Shown here in pieces: positions 12,401-20,652 of a stretch of DNA of 64,000 nucleotides. Numbering within the stretch: the first letter of the stretch is position 1; each line of letters opens with the position of its first letter. The translations under genes were made by a program, and so were the position numbers. The DNA comes from Acanthaster planci (Eukaryota; Echinodermata; Asteroidea; Valvatida; Acanthasteridae). The stretch spans positions 124,001 through 188,000 of the forward strand of contig NW_019091584.1 in NCBI RefSeq assembly GCF_001949145.1, in the 5' to 3' direction. Below the pieces are notes generated by a model that was not told the DNA's origin, did no database searches, and saw only the letters and a list, made by a program, of their open reading frames with translations.

Positions 12401-15400
12401 GGGTGCCATCTTTGCTGGTTGTATATCCCAACAATCAATATAGTTGTGCTTTTGTTTGACCAGACACAAAAGATGACCCTACCCCCTTGTCCAGACATTT
12501 GAGATGCTACATGTAGGCCTAAATTGGGACATTTCTGTTGCGTTATGATTTATGCCAGTTAGGGTTTCAGATTAAGTCACCCAAAACAGGGCAATTCTTT
12601 GTAAATCGGGGTTTCAAACTGACATTTTTAAGGAATTCGAAACTTCTTATTAAATTAGCACTTACACAGTTGATGTAACTCCTTGAAAGAAAAAATGTTG
12701 AAAACTTATATCGATTTAGATTCAAATTAGTATTAAAATAGGTCAACTCATCAGACTTTTTCACTTTTATCCCTTATCCTATTGAAATTCAGGGTTTTGT
12801 TATAAAGTCCAAATCAATAATTGCCAAAAAACTTTATCTTTCACACAAATCATCGCAAAATCACTTTGTCTTGAGTAGGGGCATTTTATTTCTTGTTTCC
12901 TTGTAAGAAACCTTTGCCACTGGTTTACTCTCATTTTCTGAACAAGTGAATCCCCGTAGAAGGGAAGCTTGAAATTTTTTTTGCACAAATAGGTTCAACA
13001 ATGAGACTTCTTCCTGAAATTACATCTTCTTTTAGCTCATAAATATGGCAAATTTGCAAAAGCATAAATATAAAGGTATTCATATACCCTTAAAAATGGA
13101 AAAAGATTAAATTTGAAACTAAGTTTAAAGGGGTCACAAAGGTACATTACAAGGACTGCAGGCAAATGACGGATGGTCTCTTTAAATGAGACAGATCTAT
13201 CATTTCAAGCCTTGTCCCATTTGTCGTGAATATAAAATGGACTCGGTGGAATCGATGCTGCCTTCATTTCTGTCTTGGCAGTGCCAACATGTCCAAGGCT
13301 GCCTGGGGTGCTCTTGAGAAGAACGGACAACAGCTGATGATACGATCCTATGAGATTGGCGTTGCCTTCCTCCCAGCAGACTTTGTAAGTCTCTAAGCAT
13401 TTACCCAGTAGCAGACTGCTCATAAAAGCCTTTGTTGAAGTGTAGTCAAAGCAAGACAAGTTGTGGGTGCGTTGTCTTTCCTTCAAATATAAAAACTCCC
13501 AAAATCAGCCAAGAGGATCAGCAGCAGAATGTTTAAAAGCAAACCATTCATTTTTTGATAGGAACTGCAGAAATTTAAAAAAAAAATCCTAAGCTGGGTT
13601 CCAATCTGCAACATGGTAGCTATTCAGCAGCCCATTTTGTTGAGCAACCTGCTCGCTCAACAGCCAGCAGATTTCAGAACTGGCAATCACTACACTCATG
13701 TAATAGAGCTTTGCTGCGCGTGTGCATAAAAACTGCACAGGGAAGATAAATTGAAATAGTAAGGTGAAGGATCACAGCATTATACGAATGTTTTCGTTAG
13801 TGCACAGAGTCAGGGGTCACGGCTTTGAATCCAGGTAGGGGCCTATGTCAGGACCTTTGGCAAGTCACTTCACCCTTACTTGGCACTCTCCACCCCAGTA
13901 CCTGTGGGGGGCAGGGATGGTTGATTAGCTATTTGATTCTTCAATGGTAGCATCTAGAAGTATACCATATCATGCTGCCACTATCAATGAAATATTGTGT
14001 AACCTGACCATGGTAACCGCGCTGTGACTGATGATGTTGCCATAATTTTTATTGCCTAATTTGAGAAATCACAGAGAAATGAATACAAAGCCCCCTGATA
14101 TTTTTTTAGGATGTATTTGAAAACTATGACAGCATTTTCTTGCTGGTTTGTTCAACTCAATGCCACACCGTGAAACCTGGCAAGAATTTGGAATCTGGGT
14201 GAATATTTGAGGTCAAGGCCTGTGTCTTTAACCACTTCACGCCGGGGTATTTTTCAATGTTGTTGATGCTGGGCCGGCATGAATATCATTTTTTCCGTTT
14301 TCAAAATCCTTCAAAAATTCATCATTTCATTTAACAGTCGTTTATTGCCGCACCAAGTAATCTTTTGGCACTANGTTGTATAACTGTCTTTTGTTCATGA
14401 ACCTGGCTTAGTGCACTGCTGACCTCTTTTCAAAAGGGGCCAGATTAGCATGCAGCGGTGCTGTGTGGCTCATCGTTGCGGTGGTGGAGTGCTTTTGTCC
14501 CCGATGGTAATTCGCTCGCTCTCAATGCCCAAAACCCTGGTATATGGTTCCAAAACAAGGCTGGATTATCACCACTTTTGAGAATGAAAAATGTCGGTAA
14601 TGCCCAGCAGCCTGGTCTTTTGTTCAGTGTACGGTCTTTTGTTACAGGGCCCTGTTTCCTTTCGGAGACCCCGGCCACCCATATAAACCGTATGTCTCCG
14701 ATCCTGGAGACCCCGGCAGGAAGTGGTTAATGTAGCAAATGCTGGCCATATCTCAGAGAAACCAGATTTACCCATGTGTATTGACCGACTGATGGTTTGG
14801 CTCAATTTTTCTTTGAAGCAAATTTGTCTGTGCGATGGAGGTACTTCACCATGAAACGATGAATATTGAGGTCCCGTTGCCAGGACTGTTGAGATAATCT
14901 GTCCACTCTCATCCTCCTTACTTTGTTTCTTTTGGCCCCCATTAGCATCACTAGCATTTTTTACCCAGCGTTGGGGAGGGAAGCAGTCATCAGCAGCAAA
15001 CCAGTGGGGGTCAATTCTAAGGTGTTTTCAAGCAATTGGTGATTTTTATCCCTTATTCTCCTTTTCATTTCTCCGTTTTTTTTGGGGGGGGCAGGGCTCC
15101 CCATGCTTCCCTCACAGAACATGCTAGCCCCCTTTGTGCCTTGTACAAGTGATGAATTCCAAACCAAACTTAAAGCAAATGCCTTACACCAAACCAAATA
15201 CCAAGCCTGACCAAGCCAAACACTACCAAAAACCAGGTTAAACCAAGCTCAAATTAACCAAACCTGGCCAAGCCAATCACTACCAAAAACCTGGCTAAAC
15301 CAAGCACAATAAAAAAAGAAACAAAACCTCAAAACCATCAAACCAAGTAAAAGTACTCCTCAGCAATGTCTCTGTAAAGGATTGTGAGTTTTCTGTAATC

Positions 15401-18190
15401 AATTGTATCATCAGTTCATAATCATTTTTATATTTGAACCTGTGAATTAATTCATGGAAACTGAAAGTGCCCATCTGTTCAGAATGCATTGCCAAAAGTT
15501 TGGCCTATTTGTCAACTTCTCTCAAAGCACTGGTAATTTATCCCCGGCCCTCTACAATCTTCTTCAATAAGTAAATATGAAGACTCGTCAAAATTTAATA
15601 AAGCACCTACTTTCCATTTGTAAAGGCCCATCAAACAGACCAGCATTTGCAGTTTCCACCTGCCTGCAAAAACAATCAATTAAATAGGTATACATTGTAA
15701 CTGGCAGTTGTTCCCGTGGTAGGAGACAACTCATCAAGTTAATAGATGCGCACAGCAGTGCTGATTTGCTTGTAACAGCCCACACATTGATGTTTTTTGT
15801 CCATTCTGTTGCAAACAGACTGTTGTGGCAGTGTCTCCACATGTATGCTCATCAAGCAAATTGATGTATGCGGTAATCATTGTCGGCCTATTCAATAAAC
15901 TTTTCTAAATAGTTGTCAGTTTATTTCATGCTCTTCCACTATACACGTATGTGTTTTTCATTGCACGCTCTGCTGTTGATCTTGGCTGCTTTGGTGGTCA
16001 TGCGCTCGTCCCTCCCCCACAGACACACCCCACTGTCACAGTTGATCAAATTAATCAGCAATCATGTAATGAGGCCATCAGCCCATTGTGTCAATCGGGG
16101 CACAATTGGAAAAACTGCTGCATTAAGAGCAATTTCCCCCCCCCCTTAAATTAAACCTGCCTCAAGTAGGCCCTTATTGTGTCGGTGACCCCACTAAATA
16201 AGGCAGTCCTCGATCCTCTAAAAGAAAACTGGATGGAAGAAGAAGCAGACAATAGCCCATTGTGAAGTCAACAGTTGTTTGAATCAGATTGAATCAGAGT
16301 CAAGTGGATCGTTGATAGCACGGTGACCGTATTGACAAAAATGATGAAGGGTCGCCGGTGTGAACAAACATGATATGGAAGCAAAAGATAGTGAGTTGGA
16401 AGTTAATGAGAGTAGTGACACTTGTGGATGTCTTGTGCTTGTTTCTCTGTTGCAGCAGTTAATTGTGTTCCTACTTGCCCATCTTAATCAGGACTTCCAG
16501 CTATATTGCTGTCAGGCTCTTGAATTTGCTGTACAAAATGGATATTGATTGTAGCAACTGTGTCCAAGGTTGGCCATTAGTTTGGCTTGGTATGCATATT
16601 CATTGGCCATAGATTAAAAATTAGGAGGGACAGTCATTTTCCTGGGATGGGAACCCAAGGTTCAAGACTGTTTACAGCATATTGCCCTTGCTCTTCAAGC
16701 CTTCCTTATAAAGCAAGATAGCAGCTTCATCATAGCATTCACTTTTTTCCACCAGATGTTGGGTACTGTATTTGAAATAACTTGAGTTTAATCAAGTAGG
16801 TAATTCTTGTGAATATTTTCCGTATGTACATGGGCATCGATCAGGAGGGGGAATGCCAACCCCCCCCCCATATCGTTTTTCTTCATACATTTTTTGTTCC
16901 TTAATAAAACTTGTAGGCTTGCATTTAATTCTACAGTTCCTAAGTGATAACTAAATGAAGTACGCAGTAAACCTGACAGAAGCTTTTGTTCAGTGGTAAA
17001 AAAAATTGCCTCAGATTGCACCACAGAGCACCGAGATTGCAAAACTGTCTAGGGCCCTGGACCCCACACCATTAAGGGCATTGAACTTGCATTTTACTAT
17101 ATATATTTTTTTTGCTCAATATATCATGCCCCCTGCACTTTTCAGAGGTGATTAACTTTTGAGTATGTAAGACATCGGATACCTATATATACGCGGTGGA
17201 GCAGGAATACTGATAAATAATTGGGCATATTTGCATCTGAGGGAATGAAGGTTATCAGGAGGATTGGGGGTTGAAACCCAGATGTCAGTTCATTCCAGGC
17301 ACTGGTTTGCTACACCACAGCAAGTTCCTGATTCCTTACTCATTTTGAGAGCCTCCCCATGTGTTAAATGTGGCTCTACATACACATAACTCTCAATTTC
17401 TCAATTTAAAAAAACGAACATCGAAAGATTTGTCTCAGATTTCCCTATTTTTTTCCCCAAAGCTCTCACTCCACTTGCCCTGTTCTAACTGGTGCGGTCA
17501 CAGTTTCAAGAAATGACATTTGTTAAAGTGGGTCATATTTCTGTTGCATGATTATCCTGCAGGTTTCAGGAAGTACAAAGTTTGCCATCTCCCAGCCCCC
17601 AGCCTCCTCATCCTGTGACAGCAATGAGCTCCATTTCCCATTGCCTTGGGATACACCACTAGTACCTTACTCAAGAGATGGTGAGAAAGATCACAAAACT
17701 CCACTTGAAAAGTTGTGGGAGAGGGTGTGTCAAACTTGCCGACCCCTTACAGATTTGATTGTGAATTTGGAGGTGTTTGTCAATGATGATTTTGAATGGG
17801 AAACTTTTTTGTCTTTTTGAAAGACTCTGCTGGAACTGAAAAACAGGGGCTTTTCAGGGTCTTCGACTCTTAAGATGTTCCCTTTTCTGGTCACTATAGG
17901 CAGTTTCTTCATTTTTTATTTTGCAAACACAGACAATGAGAAACAGAGCCATTGAAGTTGTAACTTTACTTTGTTTTCCCCAATGTCTTCTCCGGTCAAT
18001 AATTCACCACCGAAGTACTCACATCATTTGTGCCCACCACTTTGGAACATTAACTTCAATCTAGTTTTTTTCCTACTTCTTCTTCATCCCGTGCATGCAT
18101 TATTTACCTGAAGATCGGCCCTGGCTGTGGGACATCCCCTACACAGACCTACCGGACTCACACGGCAACTGCTGGGTACCTCCCTCATGA
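124..18190 (+). CDS. TDP1: Tyrosyl-DNA phosphodiesterase 1 with an N-terminal PBZ zinc finger (14 coding exons)
   Basis: Phospholipase-D-superfamily enzyme that hydrolyses 3'-phosphotyrosyl bonds left by stalled topoisomerase I, plus other 3' blocking lesions; it acts in nucleus and mitochondria. Exons at 124-412, 1622-1819, 3108-3311, 3677-3776, 6416-6547, 7717-7809, 8300-8464, 9247-9325, 10322-10513, 11388-11503, 12162-12269, 13282-13384, 17563-17680 and 18114-18190 join in frame with GT-AG borders. Taking ATG 148 as start gives 649 residues (human about 608). Residues 1-130 are acidic, Ser-rich and low complexity. A PBZ finger spans about 131-155. Catalytic motif 1 is H299-S-K301 with N319; motif 2 is H530-I-K532 with N553. 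The K-to-N and H-to-N spacings equal those of human H263/K265/N283 and H493/K495/N516. The C-terminus ends in a WVPPS block close to human WVPS. The first exon has an acceptor at 122-123 and stays open upstream of ATG 148, so an upstream exon probably lies outside the window and could hold the true start. Confidence 0.97.
413..1621 (+). other. TDP1 intron 1
   Basis: 1.2-kb intron holding the hAT-like element at 628-1054; nothing else recognised. Confidence 0.85.
628..1054. mobile_element. Non-autonomous hAT-like element (427 bp)
   Basis: The ends are TAGGGCTGAG (left) and the reverse complement of CACAGCCCTA (right), that is TAGGGCTGTG. Flanking 8-mers are ACATAAAT (620-627) and ACAGAAAT (1055-1062), a 7/8 match expected of an hAT target duplication. 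The interior is AT-rich, with a perfect 22-bp palindrome at 1001-1022, and has no coding potential. Confidence 0.72.
1622..1819 (+). CDS. TDP1: TDP1 exon 2 (PBZ zinc finger)
   Basis: Phase 1 to phase 1. After a Ser/Ala/Thr-rich linker it encodes residues C134, C140, H147 and H153 in the pattern C-x5-C-x6-H-x5-H, with the core [12 protein letters not shown]. This matches the PBZ family (APLF, CHFR, SNM1A types). The usual Pro after the last His is Ser, and the following acidic residue comes from exon 3. Confidence 0.93.
2587..2647. repeat. Short fold-back repeat, copy 1
   Basis: The left arm ATGCCCTTTTGCCCGGAAGCAT and the right arm ATGTTCCCGGTATAAAAGGGCAT are imperfect inverted copies around a short A-rich loop. 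Confidence 0.6.
2818..2874. repeat. Short fold-back repeat, copy 2
   Basis: The left arm ATGCCCTTTGCCGGGAACAT and the right arm ATGGTTCCCGGCAAAAGGTCGT are imperfect inverted copies. The arms are homologous to those at 2587-2647, 170 bp upstream. Confidence 0.6.
3108..3311 (+). CDS. TDP1: TDP1 exon 3
   Basis: Acceptor CTGTTAG ends at 3107; donor at 3312; phase 1 on both sides. It encodes an acidic segment, a basic cluster (SKRLRR, a candidate nuclear localisation signal), a Ser/Thr linker, then [16 protein letters not shown], which opens the catalytic domain and matches human FYLTRVSGVKPKYNSG. Confidence 0.93.
3677..3776 (+). CDS. TDP1: TDP1 exon 4
   Basis: Acceptor TCTCTCAG ends at 3676; donor at 3777. 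It encodes the segment with [18 protein letters not shown], closely matching human SAQFNYCFDVDWLVKQYP. Confidence 0.96.
4186..4984. mobile_element. Non-autonomous hAT-like element (about 800 bp)
   Basis: It starts CAGGCCTTGAA and ends with the inverted TTCAAGGCCTG(A). Flanking 8-mers are CCCCTCAT (4178-4185) and CCCCTGAT (4985-4992), 7/8 identical. The subterminal regions also share aggcaccaaggccag-like motifs. No transposase is seen. Confidence 0.6.
5495..5762. repeat. Minisatellite, 22-23 bp unit, about 12 copies
   Basis: The unit is close to GGTGAACGTACACCTTTTGTATG, with single-base differences and one-base length changes between copies. Because 22-23 is not a multiple of three but frames rotate together, the minus strand stays open in two frames and mimics a repetitive [10 protein letters not shown]-type protein; this is an artefact of repetition. 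Confidence 0.95.
6416..6547 (+). CDS. TDP1: TDP1 exon 5 (catalytic His of HKN motif 1)
   Basis: Acceptor CCCAACAG ends at 6415; donor at 6548. It encodes [16 protein letters not shown] through [14 protein letters not shown]; the final His is the catalytic nucleophile equivalent of human H263. Confidence 0.96.
6750..6815 (-). repeat. Possible tRNA-derived SINE fragment
   Basis: Read on the minus strand, the segment contains GGTTCGAATCCCAGG, an excellent match to a tRNA T-arm / polymerase III B box. No A box or cloverleaf is evident. It could equally be chance or an old tRNA pseudogene. Confidence 0.3.
6921..7011. repeat. Perfect 13-bp tandem repeat, 7 copies
   Basis: Seven uninterrupted identical copies of GATCTATATTGGC. 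The lack of divergence indicates recent expansion and probable length polymorphism. Confidence 0.98.
7717..7809 (+). CDS. TDP1: TDP1 exon 6 (catalytic Lys and Asn of motif 1)
   Basis: Acceptor TTTCTCCCAG ends at 7716; donor at 7810. It encodes SKMMLLLY and [19 protein letters not shown], supplying K301 and N319 of the first half-site. Confidence 0.96.
7810..8299 (+). other. TDP1 intron 6
   Basis: 490-bp intron; no recognisable element. Confidence 0.85.
8300..8464 (+). CDS. TDP1: TDP1 exon 7
   Basis: Acceptor CCCTTGCAG ends at 8299; donor at 8465. It encodes [10 protein letters not shown], then [20 protein letters not shown], aligning with human IWLSPLYPRI and [20 protein letters not shown]. 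Confidence 0.95.
   Translation, partial: RVDQSYLPQGGPLHHWGRLPNILPTRPGRVPDSLQVTVSARLDWARPGARHVTG
8465..9246 (+). other. TDP1 intron 7
   Basis: Intron containing the hAT-like element 8732-8987; otherwise nothing recognised. Confidence 0.85.
8732..8987. mobile_element. hAT-like MITE (256 bp), CAGTGGCGTA family
   Basis: The left end CAGTGGCGTATCCAGCG and the inverted right end CAGCGGCGTTTCAAGCG match at 14 of 17 positions. Flanking 8-mers are degenerate (about 5/8). The termini resemble those at 9912, 23285 and 35954. Confidence 0.55.
9247..9325 (+). CDS. TDP1: TDP1 exon 8
   Basis: The acceptor ends at 9246 and the donor is at 9326. It encodes [14 protein letters not shown] and WGHMKLRQ, equivalent to human VYLIGSTPGRFQGS and WGHFRLKK. 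Confidence 0.95.
9326..10321 (+). other. TDP1 intron 8
   Basis: 1-kb intron containing the hAT-like MITE 9912-10146; nothing else recognised. Confidence 0.85.
9912..10146. mobile_element. hAT-like MITE (235 bp), CAGTGGCGTA family
   Basis: The left end CAGTGGCCTAGCTGGG pairs with an inverted right end TAGTGGCGCAGCTAGG. Flanking 8-mers are CGCCCGTG and CACCTGTG: 6/8 identical, and both differences are transitions as expected of decayed CpG. The interior has long C runs and is homologous, in opposite orientation, to 23285-23486 (shared CTGGTGCCCC, GGGGCAAG and AATGGATATTGA-type words). Confidence 0.75.
10322..10513 (+). CDS. TDP1: TDP1 exon 9
   Basis: Phase 0 on both sides. It encodes [20 protein letters not shown], nearly identical to the human block at the same place, then a divergent basic Gly/Ser-rich loop. 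Confidence 0.95.
10514..11387 (+). other. TDP1 intron 9
   Basis: Contains a sequence at 10573-10660 resembling the end of a pogo/Tigger-type element; the rest is unassigned. Confidence 0.85.
10573..10660 (+). mobile_element. Possible end of a pogo/Tigger-like DNA transposon
   Basis: It begins TACAGTGGAACGCCACTATAAC, followed by TATAGCGGTTGTTAGGTATAGC. This is the TA-CAGTGGAAC...TATAAC layout recalled for pogo/Tigger-type termini. No matching opposite end was found nearby, so it may be a truncated relic. Confidence 0.35.
11388..11503 (+). CDS. TDP1: TDP1 exon 10
   Basis: Acceptor TTTCTCTAG ends at 11387; the donor, GTCAGT at 11504, is slightly non-consensus. It encodes [20 protein letters not shown], matching the human block [19 protein letters not shown]. 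The donor is fixed by frame: joining to 12162 restores HQW (human HKW). Confidence 0.93.
11504..12161 (+). other. TDP1 intron 10
   Basis: 658-bp intron; nothing recognised. Confidence 0.85.
12162..12269 (+). CDS. TDP1: TDP1 exon 11 (HKN motif 2)
   Basis: The acceptor AG is at 12160-12161 and the donor at 12270. It encodes [18 protein letters not shown] and IAWFLVTS, giving the second catalytic pair H530 and K532. Confidence 0.96.
12270..13281 (+). other. TDP1 intron 11
   Basis: 1-kb AT-rich intron; nothing recognised. Confidence 0.85.
13282..13384 (+). CDS. TDP1: TDP1 exon 12
   Basis: Acceptor CTTGGCAG ends at 13281; donor at 13385. It encodes [15 protein letters not shown] and [12 protein letters not shown], including N553 of motif 2 (human N516). 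Confidence 0.96.
13790..13935 (+). repeat. tRNA-derived SINE fragment
   Basis: GGGGTCACGGCTTTGAATCCAGG near 13812 resembles a tRNA T-stem/loop and B box. It is followed by a TTTGGCAAGTCACTTCACCC-type motif typical of tRNA-SINE bodies and by a CTCCACCCCAGTACCTG tail. The A box is poorly preserved. Confidence 0.45.
14228..14730. mobile_element. Non-autonomous piggyBac-like element (TTAA target sites)
   Basis: The left end is TTAA-CCACTTCACGCCGGGGT and the right end, inverted, is TTAA-CCACTTCCTGCCGGGGT: 19 of 21 positions match and TTAA lies at both borders (14228-14231 and 14727-14730). TTAA duplication is diagnostic of piggyBac. The 503-bp span has no transposase, and the interior repeats GGAGACCCCGGC near the right end. 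Confidence 0.8.
15206..15309. repeat. 57-bp tandem duplication
   Basis: Two adjacent copies start at 15206 and 15263 with CCTG(A/G)CCAAGCCAA and share CACTACCAAAAACC. The copies differ at several bases, and the surrounding sequence is also ACCAA-rich. Confidence 0.8.
17563..17680 (+). CDS. TDP1: TDP1 exon 13
   Basis: Acceptor ATCCTGCAG ends at 17562; donor at 17681. It encodes a variable Ser/Pro segment and then [14 protein letters not shown], aligning with human ATFPVPYDLPPELY. Confidence 0.9.
17681..18113 (+). other. TDP1 intron 13
   Basis: 433-bp intron; nothing recognised. Confidence 0.85.
18114..18190 (+). CDS. TDP1: TDP1 exon 14 (C-terminus and stop)
   Basis: The acceptor ends at 18113. 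It encodes [18 protein letters not shown], then CWVPPS and TGA at 18188-18190, matching the human C-terminus RPWIWNIPY...THGNMWVPS. Confidence 0.97.
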
Positions 18191-19266
18191 TCCTATTGAG
18201 ATATGCTCATCTCTGCTGCCATCTTAGTGTTGCTTCCTGTGGACATTAGAAATACTGGAGTGGGATATGCTACTTCATCAGTGGCACCAGACCAACGCCT
18301 TTGCTTTTTAAATGGCATTGCTACCCCAGGCTGCAAGCAATATCTTACCATCCCCGATGGGTTGTCAGATACCCTTTTGAACATTTTCAGTCTAGTTCCT
18401 AGGAAATCCTTTGTGTTTAGTCTTGCAAATTTTTCTCAAATCCTTCCCCCCCCTCCTGTTAAATATGTGGATTGTTTCACATCCAAGGAGTTACACCTTT
18501 TGTCTAGCAAAGACTCGCTGGTGGATCCTTCTCGGGTCTGAAGATAAATTCAAGATGGCTCCTTCATAGAAAGTGAAGTGCCTACTCCCCCCTGGGAAGT
18601 TTTGGGCCAATCTTTTGTTGGATTTTTCAAAGCGTCTATGAGCTGCATGACAAGAATAACATTCATGCCAGTATCTATCTGCCCTGAGCCGAAGCACTCC
18701 TCATCGGTTGAGAAAAGCTTCGTTGGTTGGCAGTGTTTCTTTTGTTGGTAGCGATGCGACTGCAACGCTTACTCTCAACGGTCGTTCCTGAGCCAGGGAT
18801 GCGCTGTTACTACCATGCAAGTACCAAAGGCGCCCCCATTGCTAGAAAACTTATACCCTCTCTCGGTCAAGCTCGGGGCCCATACTGACATGAATGCGAT
18901 GATGTTTTGAACTTTCTCATAATATATTTATGCAAACATTAGTGGCATAAAAATTGAAGGTTTTTTGTATATAAGCGTGGTTTCCCTTCAAGCTGGACAG
19001 GATTCCTGGAGGAAATCTGATTTATGAGGAATTCCACCTAAACCGCATAAGAGGAGTCCATTCTAAAACTTTGAGAATTGTTTTTCCAGAGTTTCAGTTC
19101 CAATCAATTTGTTTTAATCCGTACAAAATGGACGCGTTCTTGCATACTGCTGGGCCCTTGACTTTGTACAACTTATAAATGTGGTCAGGTTATTTAAAGT
19201 AACTTCTTTAGACTATGTTGCAGTTATTCCCATTGTCCTTACAACAAAATTCATCAAAGTGATTGA

Positions 19267-19308
19267 AATAAACCAAATAACTCTCCAAATTTATCTTGAA
19301 TAAATAAA
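19267..19308 (+). terminator. Candidate TDP1 polyadenylation signals
   Basis: AATAAA hexamers at 19267-19272 and overlapping at 19299-19308 are the first canonical ones noticed after the TDP1 stop, implying a 3' UTR of about 1.1 kb. Transcript data are not available here. Confidence 0.25.
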
Positions 19309-20256
19309 AACTCCTCCTGTTTTCACAAGGATTCCAACTGTCAGTCGCAATTTGTCCCAGATGGGGACAGTTAATAATCTCTCTTTGAATCTGAGCAGAT
19401 CTGGTACTGGTGCACGGCTGCAAAAAATCGTGCGCTATGACAATTCCAGATGTGCCAGCTAGTTTCCTGCTCGCACCTCATGCAAAGTGCTTGTGTTCAG
19501 TTACTGTAACAGTGCGCGGACTTTTTCAGTTGTGATTTTATTTCACTTTGTGAACATCAGAGGGTATATGAACCACAGAAGACCGTTTCAGTTCGTTTGG
19601 TCCAAGCATTTTAGGCCTGCTCAGGCCCAGCTTTCAGATCTGTAGTGGCACTGGAGCCAGAAGTAGCCAAGCTTTGAAAAATTGTCAAATGGCGGTCGGG
19701 AACATTTAGAAGGATCTTCCACAGAGAACATTCTAAGCCCTGTTCCCCACTCCCCCAGATCTCTCTTTGGGTCGGATCAAAGGTTTTTGAAACAGTGGCG
19801 CACCCATGGGTGGTTTTAATTTTTTCTGAAAATGAAAGAACAATATACACAACATCTAGACTACTAGCTGTGATACGGCCGCACAGTACACTCCAGTCCT
19901 CTGTGGCCCAGGGGAAGGCTTGAGCATCCTGAGTTACTTTAGGGGTGGACTTCGGCCTGAGGCTCCCCCCCCCGACGAATGTGGGTTTCGGCCGTGCACA
20001 AGCTGCAACAGTGGTGTGAGTTGTATTCCTCTATCTGTATTCGACCCGACCAGCGTCCGTGCTTGGTGAAACTTTTGCATAAAGGCATAAATTAGGGGCC
20101 TCACTAAAAGATTAAGGGCCCTTGAAAATACTGAGTATGCCAGAAAAGCACACACTTCGCAGCCATAAGAGAAGTTGCTAACAGTTTTCTGAAATTTCGA
20201 TTTTCGTAAAGCTTCAAACTATGGTCTCGTAACTAGGGCTATTATGTCCTGAGGTG

Positions 20257-20341
20257 CAGTGGATTTCAAATGGGGGGGGGGCGCCCGCGGGAAAGGGCAT
20301 TCGTTGGGGGCACGTGCCCCCCTCCCCCGGTTATGCCACTG
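20257..20341. mobile_element. Short CAGTGG-family transposon remnant
   Basis: CAGTGGATTT at the left and GGTTATGCCACTG at the right bound a G/C-homopolymer-rich 85-bp stretch. No target duplication was found. Probably an internally deleted relative of the hAT-like MITEs here. Confidence 0.35.
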
Positions 20342-20652
20342 CTTCTAAATAGTTCCGTACAGCTTGCATCAACATGAAATGTAAGGTTCCATCAGTCTTC
20401 ACCGTCGCCGCAGTACTTGTGACGGTAGGCTTAGCATAGTAGGGCCCTACGAAATGCTCAATCCGGCCCTTGGCCTTCTTCCGTTATTAGGTGATGAGAC
20501 AATAGCGATACATCCTTGGGTACTGCCGTGTTTGATCTCGGATCTGTTCGATGCTTCGTTCTTTTTCGAATGGCTCGGTTTTTCTTTCCAGCTCATCGCC
20601 TCACCGTTGTAGCAAACGGCAGCTCCAGCCCTCTCGATGCTGACTCCTGTAA

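Larger units (their letters stand above)
13385..17562 (+). other. TDP1 intron 12
   Basis: The largest TDP1 intron (4.2 kb). It contains a SINE-like fragment (about 13790-13935), a TTAA-flanked piggyBac-like element (14228-14730), a 57-bp duplication (15206-15309) and the ambiguous base at 14374. The stretch 15310-17562 shows only homopolymer runs. Confidence 0.85.
18191..20652. other. Intergenic region between TDP1 and the GPCR (convergent 3' ends)
   Basis: Both neighbouring genes end here, so it should hold both 3' UTRs. AATAAA hexamers on the plus strand occur at 19267 and 19299-19308. A short remnant with CAGTGG...CCACTG ends lies at 20257-20341. No other gene was recognised. Confidence 0.7.

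Noticed and set aside
16640-16680. Second T-arm-like sequence (ACCCAAGGTTCAAG)
   Set aside because: Weak match without flanking SINE structure.
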